A DNA stretch of 7,100 nucleotides. It comes from Ferrimicrobium sp. (GTDB lineage Bacteria; Actinomycetota; Acidimicrobiia; Acidimicrobiales; Acidimicrobiaceae). Where the stretch lies: the NCBI GenBank assembly GCA_027365375.1, contig DAHXNM010000235.1, forward strand, positions 1 to 7,100, in the 5' to 3' direction. Both the position numbers and the translations under genes were made by a program. Positions 1 through 5,452 of the stretch are shown piece by piece. Below the pieces are notes generated by a model. The model did not search any database and was not told the origin of the DNA. It saw only the letters and a list, made by a program, of their open reading frames with translations. Every line of letters begins with the position of its first letter. The first letter of the stretch is position 1.

Positions 1-162
1 GCCACGCTCTTCAGCACGTTCAATCATGTACTTAGCGATACGAGCCTTGATCGACCCAGATGGGTTGAGGTACTCGAGTTTTGCGAAAATCCCCTCCTCA
101 ACTTCAACAAGTGGCGTAGATCCAATATGAGCCAAGAGATCCGGCTTGAGCTGTGTCGTCAT
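1..162 (-). CDS. PLP-dependent cysteine synthase family protein, N-terminal part (runs off left edge)
   Basis: The first 54 codons are present from an ATG at 162-160; the rest lies outside the window. Members of this fold-type II PLP family make cysteine from O-acetylserine (or a related activated serine) and sulfide in the cytoplasm. The visible protein begins MTTQLKPDLL, then has the IGSTPLVEV element (residues 13-21) and the PLP-lysine motif NPSGSIKAR (33-41). K39 is the expected Schiff-base lysine. Most CysK/CysM proteins have Asp directly after this lysine, while here it is Ala40. That argues for a divergent subgroup and leaves room for a related beta-replacement enzyme. A purine-rich GGGAG lies 9 nt before the ATG. 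The gene is 22 bp downstream of the PIG-L deacetylase on the same strand, so the two are probably co-transcribed. The family call is firm; CysK versus CysM cannot be decided from 54 residues. Confidence 0.85.
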   Translation of the reverse strand, partial: MTTQLKPDLLAHIGSTPLVEVEEGIFAKLEYLNPSGSIKARIAKYMIERAEERG

Positions 163-184
163 TGACCTACTCTCCCTTTCTTTA

Positions 185-907
185 TTATGCCGTCTTCACC
201 AGATAGAAAAGCTCAGCCAAGCGCCCATCGCCGAGCCCTGCGGCCTCGGCACCGGCGGCGAGCCATCCACGAACCATATCGCGTATGCCAGCCGGATCGG
301 GCAGTTGACTCTTGTGCTGCTCGATGGCTTCGATCTTGGCATCAAAGGTATCGGTCACATCAACGTAGTGTGTTGGATCGGGATATGCCATCAGCGCAAC
401 GTCTAGAACAGTGTGCGCCTCAAGACCTTGGGCGAGCAGATCTTGATGAGTGAATGGATTACGAGCATCGGGATAGACAGCGCAGAGTGCAGCTTCGCCA
501 GCTGCCAGATGATCCGGATGCGAAGACCCGATACGCGCAAAATTACGTGTTGGCGACTGGCAGAGTACTCGTTCAGGCTGGAAGCGGCGGATCATCGCGG
601 CTATATCATGTCGCAGCCGCATCGACACCTCGAGCGAGCCATCATGAAAACCGAGAAACTCGACGGTATCAACTCCAACAGCCTTCGCAGCAGCCTGCTG
701 CTCACGCCGCCGAATCATCGGGATTTCAGATCGCGGAATGTTGGGGTCAAAGCCACCAGCATCTCCATCAGTGACTATGCAATACGCTATCTCTATACCC
801 TGCCTACGCCATGCGGCTATTGTGCCGGCGACACCAAAATCGACGTCATCCGGGTGTGCCGTCACCACCAATACTGACTTCGCTGGTTCAAGTAACGCTA
901 AGGACAT
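185..907 (-). CDS. PIG-L/LmbE family deacetylase (zinc-dependent N-acetylglucosaminyl deacetylase type)
   Basis: This 240-residue cytoplasmic protein belongs to the PIG-L family. The family removes acetyl groups from N-acetylglucosamine-type sugars and includes MshB and Mca (mycothiol) and BshB (bacillithiol). Seen directly: a beta strand leading into AHPDD (residues 17-21), TDGDAGG (46-52), an RRREQ stretch (66-70), and SSHPDH (128-133). By analogy with MshB, H18, D21 and H133 would bind zinc, D20 would be the base and H130 would assist catalysis. The length is nearer the short BshB-like members than MshB or Mca, which are around 290-300 residues, so the substrate is open. The start at 907 is preferred because GGAGG lies 6 nt upstream (914-918) and the protein then begins just before the first beta strand. 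An in-frame ATG at 1057 would add 50 residues of basic, non-family sequence and starts inside a hairpin. The next gene downstream encodes a cysteine synthase. Confidence 0.9.
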   Translation of the reverse strand: MSLALLEPAKSVLVVTAHPDDVDFGVAGTIAAWRRQGIEIAYCIVTDGDAGGFDPNIPRSEIPMIRRREQQAAAKAVGVDTVEFLGFHDGSLEVSMRLRHDIAAMIRRFQPERVLCQSPTRNFARIGSSHPDHLAAGEAALCAVYPDARNPFTHQDLLAQGLEAHTVLDVALMAYPDPTHYVDVTDTFDAKIEAIEQHKSQLPDPAGIRDMVRGWLAAGAEAAGLGDGRLAELFYLVKTA

Positions 908-913
908 GAGGAA

Positions 914-918
914 CCTCC
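914..918 (-). promoter_or_regulatory. Ribosome binding site of the PIG-L deacetylase (decides the start)
   Basis: GGAGG on the minus strand lies 6 nt before the ATG at 907. No comparable site precedes the longer in-frame start at 1057, so this site selects the 240-residue form. Confidence 0.75.
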
Positions 919-1045
919 ATCTTTTCTTCCTCCATCCTACCGTCGCCCTCAATCTGGGCCGGAGCCGATCACAATCGTAGCCAGCTAGCGCCGCATCGTA
1001 AGACAACGTCCATGGTGATGGCACACCAAAAAGGATTCGAAGACG

Positions 1046-1072
1046 GTCCGAGTTCAAGCACTGAACTCGGAC
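1046..1072 (-). terminator. Perfect 11-bp stem-loop, probable terminator of the small membrane-protein gene
   Basis: GTCCGAGTTCA (1046-1056) and TGAACTCGGAC (1062-1072) are exact reverse complements separated by a 5-nt loop. The element lies 114 bp beyond the stop of the minus-strand membrane gene and 139 bp before the start of the PIG-L gene. On the minus strand a TTTTT run follows about 13 nt after the stem, which is too far for a classical intrinsic terminator. Actinobacterial terminators often lack a U-tract, so a terminator is the best guess. An operator or leader hairpin for the PIG-L gene is the alternative. Confidence 0.5.
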
Positions 1073-1185
1073 AAATGGCTATCTTATGACATCGTTTTCT
1101 CTGCTGTCACTCTTGCGCGGCTACCACCCTTGCACTTCTAGCGGAGCAGAGTCTGAAACCAAAGCGCGGCGCTTCGTTGCAGTCT

Positions 1186-1677
1186 CTATTTGCCTCTTAG
1201 AAGCAGCGCTTGCTCATAGGTTCTGATCGACCTCGGTACCCGACGGGTACTCTGGCGATGGTGCTCTCGCGATGTTGTAGCCAGCGCTACCAAACAGGGA
1301 ACTCCTGCTCCAACAAGGTAACCAAGTCCAGGCGCCCAAAGACCCTGTGTCAGCATGATAGAAGCCTCGCCAGTAAACAACACCAGTGTCATGACCAACG
1401 TAAATGGCCTCATCCGTTCAATTGATTCGAGTCGCATTTTCTCAGCAAGTAAGAAAACCGTAGGCACGTCATCAATCCCTAGACGGGAGTGAGGCGCGGA
1501 CGCACTCTGTCTACCGAACTTCCGCACCGATCTGCGCCACTGGCGCCGTTCAGGAGGTGAGTAATCGCGGAGAGTGAGCGCAAAACTTGTCTTCCTGCGG
1601 CGGCCCTCGAACATTCCCATCACGACAAGGTAGAGACCAATCACCAGAAACCCTGGAATTAGGTAGAGCGTGCTCAT
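1186..1677 (-). CDS. Small membrane protein of unknown function
   Basis: I do not recognise this 163-residue protein. It has a hydrophobic N-terminal segment (about residues 4-23, LYLIPGFLVIGLYLVVMGMF). A long basic, Arg-rich loop follows (24-70, with RRRK and RRQWRRSVRK). Two further hydrophobic segments lie at about 92-110 and 113-135, and the C-terminal tail is basic. The charge pattern predicts that the Arg-rich loop is cytoplasmic. The gene stands alone on the minus strand and is divergent from the peroxiredoxin gene. The ATG at 1677 has no close Shine-Dalgarno. Instead, a TACAAT hexamer ends 6 nt before it, consistent with a leaderless mRNA. It reads as a real gene because the reading frame is long and the hydrophobic pattern is coherent, but no function can be given. 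Confidence 0.6.
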   Translation of the reverse strand: MSTLYLIPGFLVIGLYLVVMGMFEGRRRKTSFALTLRDYSPPERRQWRRSVRKFGRQSASAPHSRLGIDDVPTVFLLAEKMRLESIERMRPFTLVMTLVLFTGEASIMLTQGLWAPGLGYLVGAGVPCLVALATTSREHHRQSTRRVPRSIRTYEQALLLRGK

Positions 1678-1683
1678 GCGTGA

Positions 1684-1689
1684 ATTGTA
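1684..1689 (-). promoter_or_regulatory. Candidate -10 box (TACAAT) of the small membrane-protein gene
   Basis: TACAAT on the minus strand is followed by 6 nt and then the ATG at 1677, so transcription would begin at or beside the start codon (leaderless). At the expected distance upstream there is only ATTCAA, a poor -35. The call rests on the -10 hexamer and its spacing alone. Confidence 0.35.
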
Positions 1690-1795
1690 GCCGACATCTC
1701 CGACGATTGAATCACTTTGTCTAAAAGCGACGATGCGCGTCCCTCTGGCCGGGCTGCCGCCCAGCCCTCGACTACCCTAAAAGCTCAGTTTGCGC

Positions 1796-1801
1796 TAGCC
1801 T
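1796..1801 (+). promoter_or_regulatory. Candidate -10 box (TAGCCT) of the peroxiredoxin-led gene row
   Basis: TAGCCT fits the TAnnnT pattern common in actinobacteria, and its spacing would put the transcription start at the A of the ATG at 1808. The following GGAG (1802-1805) is only 2 nt from the ATG, too close for a good ribosome binding site, which favours a leaderless reading. No convincing -35 is visible. A 6-bp GC-rich inverted repeat (1751-1756 with 1762-1767) lies just upstream and could be a regulatory site. Confidence 0.25.
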
Positions 1802-1807
1802 GGAGAT

Positions 1808-2296
1808 ATGACCGACTCCGTGAGACTCGCACCTGGTGACAGAGCACCATCATTCTGCCTGCCGAACCAGTACTCGTCACAGATATGCCTCGAGTCACTC
1901 GCTGGCAAAGTCAGTATCGTCTACTTCTACCCTAAGGATATGACTCCTGGATGCACACTTGAGGCAACTGACCTCAACGAGATTGGTGGCGAACTTGAAA
2001 GTCTCAACATCGGACTACTCGGCATCTCTCCGGACAGCGTTGATAGTCACCGTAGTTTTGCAGAACGTTTCCAGCTTGGTTTTGACATACTCTCGGATCC
2101 AGCTAAGGACGTGATGACCCAATGGGGTGCTTATGGAGAAAAAATGAACTACGGGCGCAAAGTGATAGGAGTGATCCGTTCAACCTTTATTCTCAACCCC
2201 GACCTCACCATCGCCCATGCCCTCTACTCGGTCAAGGCAACTGGACATGCCAACCGCATCCTTCGCCTATGCGAGGCGATGGCAACGTCACGCTGA
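1808..2296 (+). CDS. bcp: Bcp/PrxQ-type thioredoxin-dependent peroxiredoxin
   Basis: This cytoplasmic thiol peroxidase of 162 residues reduces hydrogen peroxide and organic hydroperoxides. The thioredoxin-fold signature YFYPKDMTPGCT (39-50) carries the PxxxTxxC motif, with P42, T46 and peroxidatic Cys C49. R124 in GVIRSTFIL completes the usual active site. The length is normal for Bcp. In classical Bcp the resolving cysteine is five residues after the peroxidatic one, but here that position is Thr54. The other cysteines are C17, C27 and C155, so recycling must use one of these or a 1-Cys mechanism with an external thiol. It is the first gene of the plus-strand row and is divergent from the small membrane-protein gene. 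It uses an ATG at 1808, which may be leaderless. Confidence 0.92.
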   Translation: MTDSVRLAPGDRAPSFCLPNQYSSQICLESLAGKVSIVYFYPKDMTPGCTLEATDLNEIGGELESLNIGLLGISPDSVDSHRSFAERFQLGFDILSDPAKDVMTQWGAYGEKMNYGRKVIGVIRSTFILNPDLTIAHALYSVKATGHANRILRLCEAMATSR

Positions 2297-2306
2297 TCGA
2301 AGGGTG

Positions 2307-2393
2307 ATGGTTGCAAGTGAGGATGAAGTATTTGCCTGGAGCACTGATGATCTGCTCCGTTCAACACTGAATCGCTATCAAGAGGGAGCATAA
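2307..2393 (+). CDS. Possible 28-residue micro-ORF between the peroxiredoxin and thiolase genes
   Basis: An ATG at 2307 opens 28 codons ending in TAA at 2391-2393. The product begins MVASEDEVFAW and ends LLRSTLNRYQEGA; it is acidic and helix-like. It fills almost the whole gap: it begins 10 nt after the peroxiredoxin stop and ends 4 nt before the thiolase ATG. A GTG directly before the ATG is an alternative start. The upstream GAAGG is very close to the start (3 nt), so it is not a strong ribosome binding site. Translation could be coupled to the gene before it. The 3' end (GAGGGAG) also serves as the ribosome binding site of the thiolase. I do not recognise the peptide, and an ORF this short can arise by chance. 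Confidence 0.35.
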   Translation: MVASEDEVFAWSTDDLLRSTLNRYQEGA

Positions 2394-2397
2394 AACC

Positions 2398-3561
2398 ATG
2401 TCAGAAGCCGTCATCGTCTCAGCCGTACGAACACCAATCGGTAGAGCTTTCAAGGGCTCACTGGTAGGAGAACGACCCGATAATCTCTCTGGACTGGTAA
2501 TCGCCGAACTGATGAGAAGACTGCCGTCACTCGATCCAAGCCGGATAGACGATGTAATCTGGGGTGCTGCACTTCAACATGGCGAACAGAGCATGAATCT
2601 GGGCCGTAACGTGGCAGCACTCGGCGGTCTACCCAACACCGTCCCGGGGACCACGGTCAACCGGTTTTGCGCATCTTCGCTGCAGTCAATTCGCATGGCC
2701 TTCCACGCTATCAAGGCTGAAGAGGGGGAGGTTTTCATAGCCGGCGGGGTGGAGAGTACCACGAGGTGCTCGCTCAAAGGTTTTGACCCCGAGGATATGA
2801 ATCCTCGCTTTACCGACCAGTCCCGTCCGGACTACATCAACGAGATGTATATCCCTATGGGGCTGACCGCTGAAAACGTTGCCAAGCAGTTCAGCGTCAC
2901 CCGCGAATCCATGGATGAGTATGCGAAACTCTCCCAGGATCGTGCAGCAGCCGCGATGGCATCAGGGTTTTTTGATCGCGAGATCCTCCCGATTACCTTG
3001 AGCGATCAGACGGTGTTGACCCGCGATGACGGTCCCCGGCCGAATACTACGCTTGAAAAACTATCAGAGCTCAAACCGGTCTTCTTGCCCGACGGAACGG
3101 TAACCGCAGGCAACTCGTGCCCTCTTAACGACGGCGCCGCCGCAGTCGTCGTCATGTCCGACAGGCTCGCCAACGAGCTCGGTCTAACTCCTCTTGCTCG
3201 AATCGTTGGAAGCGCTGTATCAGGATTGGCACCGGAGATTATGGGCGTTGGCCCAATCGAGGCGATCGCAAAGGTGCTCAAACTCACCGGCCTCACCATC
3301 GAGCAGATGGATATCGTTGAGCTGAATGAGGCCTTCGCCGCACAGGTACTTCCCGTGGCACGCGAAGCTCACATCTCGATCGAAGAGCAGCTAAATCCAC
3401 ATGGTGGCGCTATTGCACTTGGGCACCCATTCGGCATGACCGGAGCGCGGATCATGACCACCCTGCTGAACGGCCTAGCAACCTCCAACGGGCGCTACGG
3501 CCTTGAGACTATGTGTGTCGGTGGCGGCCAGGGTATGGCGATGATCGTCGAGAGGTTATAG
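2398..3561 (+). CDS. Acetyl-CoA C-acyltransferase (thiolase)
   Basis: Thiolases cleave 3-ketoacyl-CoA to acetyl-CoA plus a shortened acyl-CoA (fatty acid beta-oxidation), or run in reverse to condense acetyl-CoA. The length, 387 residues, is standard. Seen directly: VRTPIGRAFKG near the N terminus (10-20), the nucleophile motif NRFCASSLQ with C91, NEAFAAQ (310-316), GGAIALGHPFGMTGAR with H343, and CVGGGQGMA with C373 near the C terminus. All catalytic residues are present, so it should be active. The motifs fit the degradative FadA-like or biosynthetic AtoB-like branch; the substrate chain length cannot be fixed from sequence. The ATG at 2398 is preceded by GGAG with a 9-nt spacer. No dehydrogenase, hydratase or acyl-CoA synthetase partner lies in the window, so its place in this row is not explained by a complete beta-oxidation operon. 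Confidence 0.95.
   Translation: MSEAVIVSAVRTPIGRAFKGSLVGERPDNLSGLVIAELMRRLPSLDPSRIDDVIWGAALQHGEQSMNLGRNVAALGGLPNTVPGTTVNRFCASSLQSIRMAFHAIKAEEGEVFIAGGVESTTRCSLKGFDPEDMNPRFTDQSRPDYINEMYIPMGLTAENVAKQFSVTRESMDEYAKLSQDRAAAAMASGFFDREILPITLSDQTVLTRDDGPRPNTTLEKLSELKPVFLPDGTVTAGNSCPLNDGAAAVVVMSDRLANELGLTPLARIVGSAVSGLAPEIMGVGPIEAIAKVLKLTGLTIEQMDIVELNEAFAAQVLPVAREAHISIEEQLNPHGGAIALGHPFGMTGARIMTTLLNGLATSNGRYGLETMCVGGGQGMAMIVERL
3551..3555 (+). promoter_or_regulatory. Ribosome binding site that supports the CTG start of the phosphatase
   Basis: AGAGG inside the last codons of the thiolase gene is followed by a 9-nt spacer and then CTG at 3565. The same 9-nt spacing is seen before the thiolase and DUF3090 starts in this row. 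Confidence 0.5.
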
Positions 3562-3564
3562 AAA

Positions 3565-4194
3565 CTGGCTACCAACCCAACTCGACTGATTCTTGTACGC
3601 CACGGCACCACGCCGACTACAGGGAAGATCCTTCCCGGTAGAGCTACTGGGCTCCACCTCTCAGACTACGGCCGCCAACAGGCAAATGCAGTCGCCGAGC
3701 AGCTCCCGGTGCGCTTCGGAGCAATCTCGGCAATCTTTACATCACCGTTAGAACGTGCACAAGAGACTGCGCAACCTCTCAGCCTGCGTCTCAAGCAAGC
3801 TGCAGTCATTGAACCACGTCTGATCGAATGCGACTTTGGCGAATGGACCGGCGCAACCCTCACCAAACTCTATCGTAAACCTGCATGGCGTGATCTTATG
3901 GCCCAAGCTGGCAACTTTCGCTTTCCTGCGGGCGAATCGATTCGTGAGGTTCTAGAGCGGATGACCGACCTGATTGGGAGTATTCGCAGCGAACATGCCG
4001 GAGAAACCGTAGTTGGCTTCACGCATGCCGACCCTATCAAGATTCTCGCAACCGACGCGCTCGGAATGCATGTCGACCAGATGCATCGCATCTCAGTAGC
4101 GACTGCATCCATGACGACCTTCGTCATCAGCCAGTCGGGGCTTAGCCTAGACTCTCTCAACACAGGATCGATGATTGGAGGATACCCAGCTTGA
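3565..4194 (+). CDS. Histidine phosphatase superfamily protein, MSMEG_4193 type, with apparent CTG start
   Basis: This is a branch-1 histidine phosphatase/phosphoglycerate-mutase-like protein of 209 residues, and its true substrate is unknown. The catalytic LVRHGTT motif (residues 10-16, with nucleophile H13) is encoded at about 3592-3612. Further active-site elements are SPLERAQET with R64, LIECDFGEW with the probable acid E88, and FTHADPIK with the second histidine H154. No ATG, GTG or TTG lies in frame between the thiolase stop (TAG 3559-3561) and the RHG motif. CTG at 3565, with AGAGG 9 nt upstream, is the only sensible start. A GTG at 3709 would lose the RHG motif and the nucleophile. 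The ALGMHVDQMHRISV region and the gene order phosphatase, DUF3090, SCO1664 match the actinobacterial MSMEG_4193 family. The stop overlaps the next start by 4 nt, so translation is probably coupled. Confidence 0.9.
   Translation: MATNPTRLILVRHGTTPTTGKILPGRATGLHLSDYGRQQANAVAEQLPVRFGAISAIFTSPLERAQETAQPLSLRLKQAAVIEPRLIECDFGEWTGATLTKLYRKPAWRDLMAQAGNFRFPAGESIREVLERMTDLIGSIRSEHAGETVVGFTHADPIKILATDALGMHVDQMHRISVATASMTTFVISQSGLSLDSLNTGSMIGGYPA
4177..4181 (+). promoter_or_regulatory. Ribosome binding site for the TTG start of the DUF3090 gene
   Basis: A perfect GGAGG lies within the phosphatase coding end, 9 nt before the TTG at 4191. It supports TTG as the real start and coupling with the upstream gene. 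Confidence 0.7.
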
Positions 4195-4688
4195 GCGAAT
4201 CGATCGACTTCGGTTCCGTAACCCACTTTACCGTCGGGACCCTAGGGGAACCTGGCCATCGCGTCTTCCTCTTACAGGCCGGCTCAGGGACCTTGCTTCT
4301 AACCGTCAAGGTTGAGAAGACCCAAGTGCTTGCTCTTATACAGGGACTCGCAGCCGCCGTAGAAGAGCTACCTCGTCCACACGAACTCGCCGGTGATCAA
4401 GTACTCCTCGGGGATCCGACTCCACAATGGGTTGTCGGATCGATAGAAATCGAGGTAGATTCGATCACCGAGCTCATCGAAGTTGAGCTCGAAGAGCTTG
4501 TCGCCGAAGACGAGGAGCCGGACTCGGCACGCTTTATTATCACGCGTGAGCAAGCCGCACAGTTCGCCATCACCGCCACCCGACTGGTGGAGCGAGGGCG
4601 TCCGCCGTGTCCGCTGTGTGGCTACCCACTCGATCCAGAAGGACACTCATGCCCGAGAACCAACGGCCATCGAGCCCCGAGCCTATAG
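4191..4688 (+). CDS. DUF3090 family protein with a C-terminal zinc-ribbon-like tail
   Basis: This 165-residue protein belongs to an uncharacterised, mainly actinobacterial family. The N-terminal part carries the family pattern FTVGTLGEPGHRVFLLQA (13-30), then a basic strand with VEKTQV (41-46). An acidic middle (about 87-111) is rich in Glu and Asp. The C-terminal part has RLVERGRPPCPLCGYPLDPE (131-150) followed by GHSCPR. C140, C143, H152 and C154 could form a small zinc site. The start is TTG at 4191 in a TTGA overlap with the phosphatase stop, backed by GGAGG. The last 40 nt of coding sequence, including the His and final Cys codons of the tail, also encode the start of the SCO1664 gene. 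The conserved neighbourhood implies a shared task with the phosphatase and kinase-fold protein; the task itself is unknown. Confidence 0.93.
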   Translation: MSESIDFGSVTHFTVGTLGEPGHRVFLLQAGSGTLLLTVKVEKTQVLALIQGLAAAVEELPRPHELAGDQVLLGDPTPQWVVGSIEIEVDSITELIEVELEELVAEDEEPDSARFIITREQAAQFAITATRLVERGRPPCPLCGYPLDPEGHSCPRTNGHRAPSL

Positions 4689-5371
4689 CAGACGAGTATG
4701 AGCTCTCCACCGGTAAGGTAACAGTCCTCGGACGGATCGAGGCGAGTTCAAATGGAGCACTGCTAGTCGAGCTCGAAGGAGGAGGCCTCGGCATCTACAA
4801 ACCAGAGTCGCTAGAGCGGCCGCTGTGGGACTTTAGCGCTGGGCTCTACCGTCGAGAACGGGCAAGCTACGTACTCGCACGTCAGCTAGGACTCGACTTC
4901 ATCCCGCCGATCGTAATCCGAGACGATCTCCCATTTGGCAGGGGATCTCTCCAAAGCTTCATCGATGCAGACTTCAACCGCCACTACTTTGATCTATTTG
5001 AAGAGCCGGATCTGCAAGAAGGGTTCATAGAAATAGCGACCTTTGATATGGTCGCCAACAACGCTGACCGCAAAGCAGGCCATATCCTGATCGATCACCA
5101 TCGCCACCTCTGGGGGATCGACAACGCGCTCTGTTTCCACTATGAACCCAAGTTGCGAACCGTCATCTGGGAGTTTGGTGGCGCCTCAATCAGCGAATCG
5201 CTCCTTGTTGCCATGGCCGAAGCAGCCGATAGCCTGGATCCCGAATTTCGCGAACTTCTAGCCGAGCGCGAACGCAGGACGCTAGTACACCGCCTCCGTG
5301 TCGTGTGCTCAATGGGCATGCTCATGGATCTAGACGTCGACGAACGCCCCTATCCCTGGCCGCTTGTTTAG
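4649..5371 (+). CDS. SCO1664 family protein (phosphatidylinositol 3-/4-kinase-like fold)
   Basis: This 240-residue protein is the third member of the conserved actinobacterial trio, with distant likeness to PI3/PI4 kinases. Seen directly: GLGIYKPESLERPLWDF (46-62), where K51 would be the ATP-binding lysine; MVANNADRKAGH (134-145), the catalytic-loop-like motif; WGIDNALCFH (155-164), the metal-binding-like motif; LRTVIWEF (169-176); and the family-type end RPYPWPLV. All motifs expected of a working kinase-like fold are intact, but no substrate is known. The ATG at 4649 has AAGGA 5 nt upstream. An in-frame ATG at 4607 would add 14 residues with no good ribosome binding site and a longer overlap. 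The gene overlaps DUF3090 by 40 nt. In other actinobacteria the trio is often followed by mshC (recalled, not visible here); in this window an insertion-element relic follows instead. Confidence 0.93.
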   Translation: MPENQRPSSPEPIADEYELSTGKVTVLGRIEASSNGALLVELEGGGLGIYKPESLERPLWDFSAGLYRRERASYVLARQLGLDFIPPIVIRDDLPFGRGSLQSFIDADFNRHYFDLFEEPDLQEGFIEIATFDMVANNADRKAGHILIDHHRHLWGIDNALCFHYEPKLRTVIWEFGGASISESLLVAMAEAADSLDPEFRELLAERERRTLVHRLRVVCSMGMLMDLDVDERPYPWPLV

Positions 5372-5403
5372 AAGAGCCGCTACAGTACCTATTCTCAAAA
5401 CAG

Positions 5404-5452
5404 GACTCAGCGTGACATCCTCCCCGTCCTTATGAACGGGGCATTCTGAGTC
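5404..5452 (-). mobile_element. Conserved end hairpin of an IS200/IS605-type element, possible guide-RNA (reRNA/omega-RNA) scaffold end
   Basis: CCCCGT (5422-5427) pairs with ACGGGG (5436-5441) around an 8-nt loop. On the minus strand this is followed by the GGGGAGGATGTCAC pattern familiar from ends of tnpB-carrying elements. The element probably ends near 5412, 41 nt after the SCO1664 stop. An outer 7-bp inverted repeat GACTCAG (5404-5410) and CTGAGTC (5446-5452) encloses it. In TnpB systems the guide RNA is made from this end on the tnpB strand, and the guide is the flanking DNA. Here the guide would be the minus-strand sequence from about 5411 down to 5392. The whole stem may also act as a terminator for the plus-strand gene row. 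The motif match is by memory; no search was run. Confidence 0.55.

Noticed and set aside
146..980. Several plus-strand open frames opposite the PIG-L gene, up to 154 codons
   Set aside because: They are antisense to a gene with clear catalytic motifs and show no motif or ribosome binding site of their own.
908..1057. Fifty extra in-frame codons before the PIG-L deacetylase start
   Set aside because: The extension is basic, lacks family similarity, begins inside a perfect hairpin and has no ribosome binding site, while the ATG at 907 has GGAGG at 6 nt.
1028..1080. tRNA-like impression from TTCGAA and TTCAAG near a stable stem
   Set aside because: No acceptor stem, D arm or anticodon arm can be drawn around it; it is a simple hairpin.
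4607..4648. Earlier in-frame ATG for the SCO1664 gene
   Set aside because: It adds 14 residues with no family character and a longer overlap. The ATG at 4649 has AAGGA 5 nt upstream.
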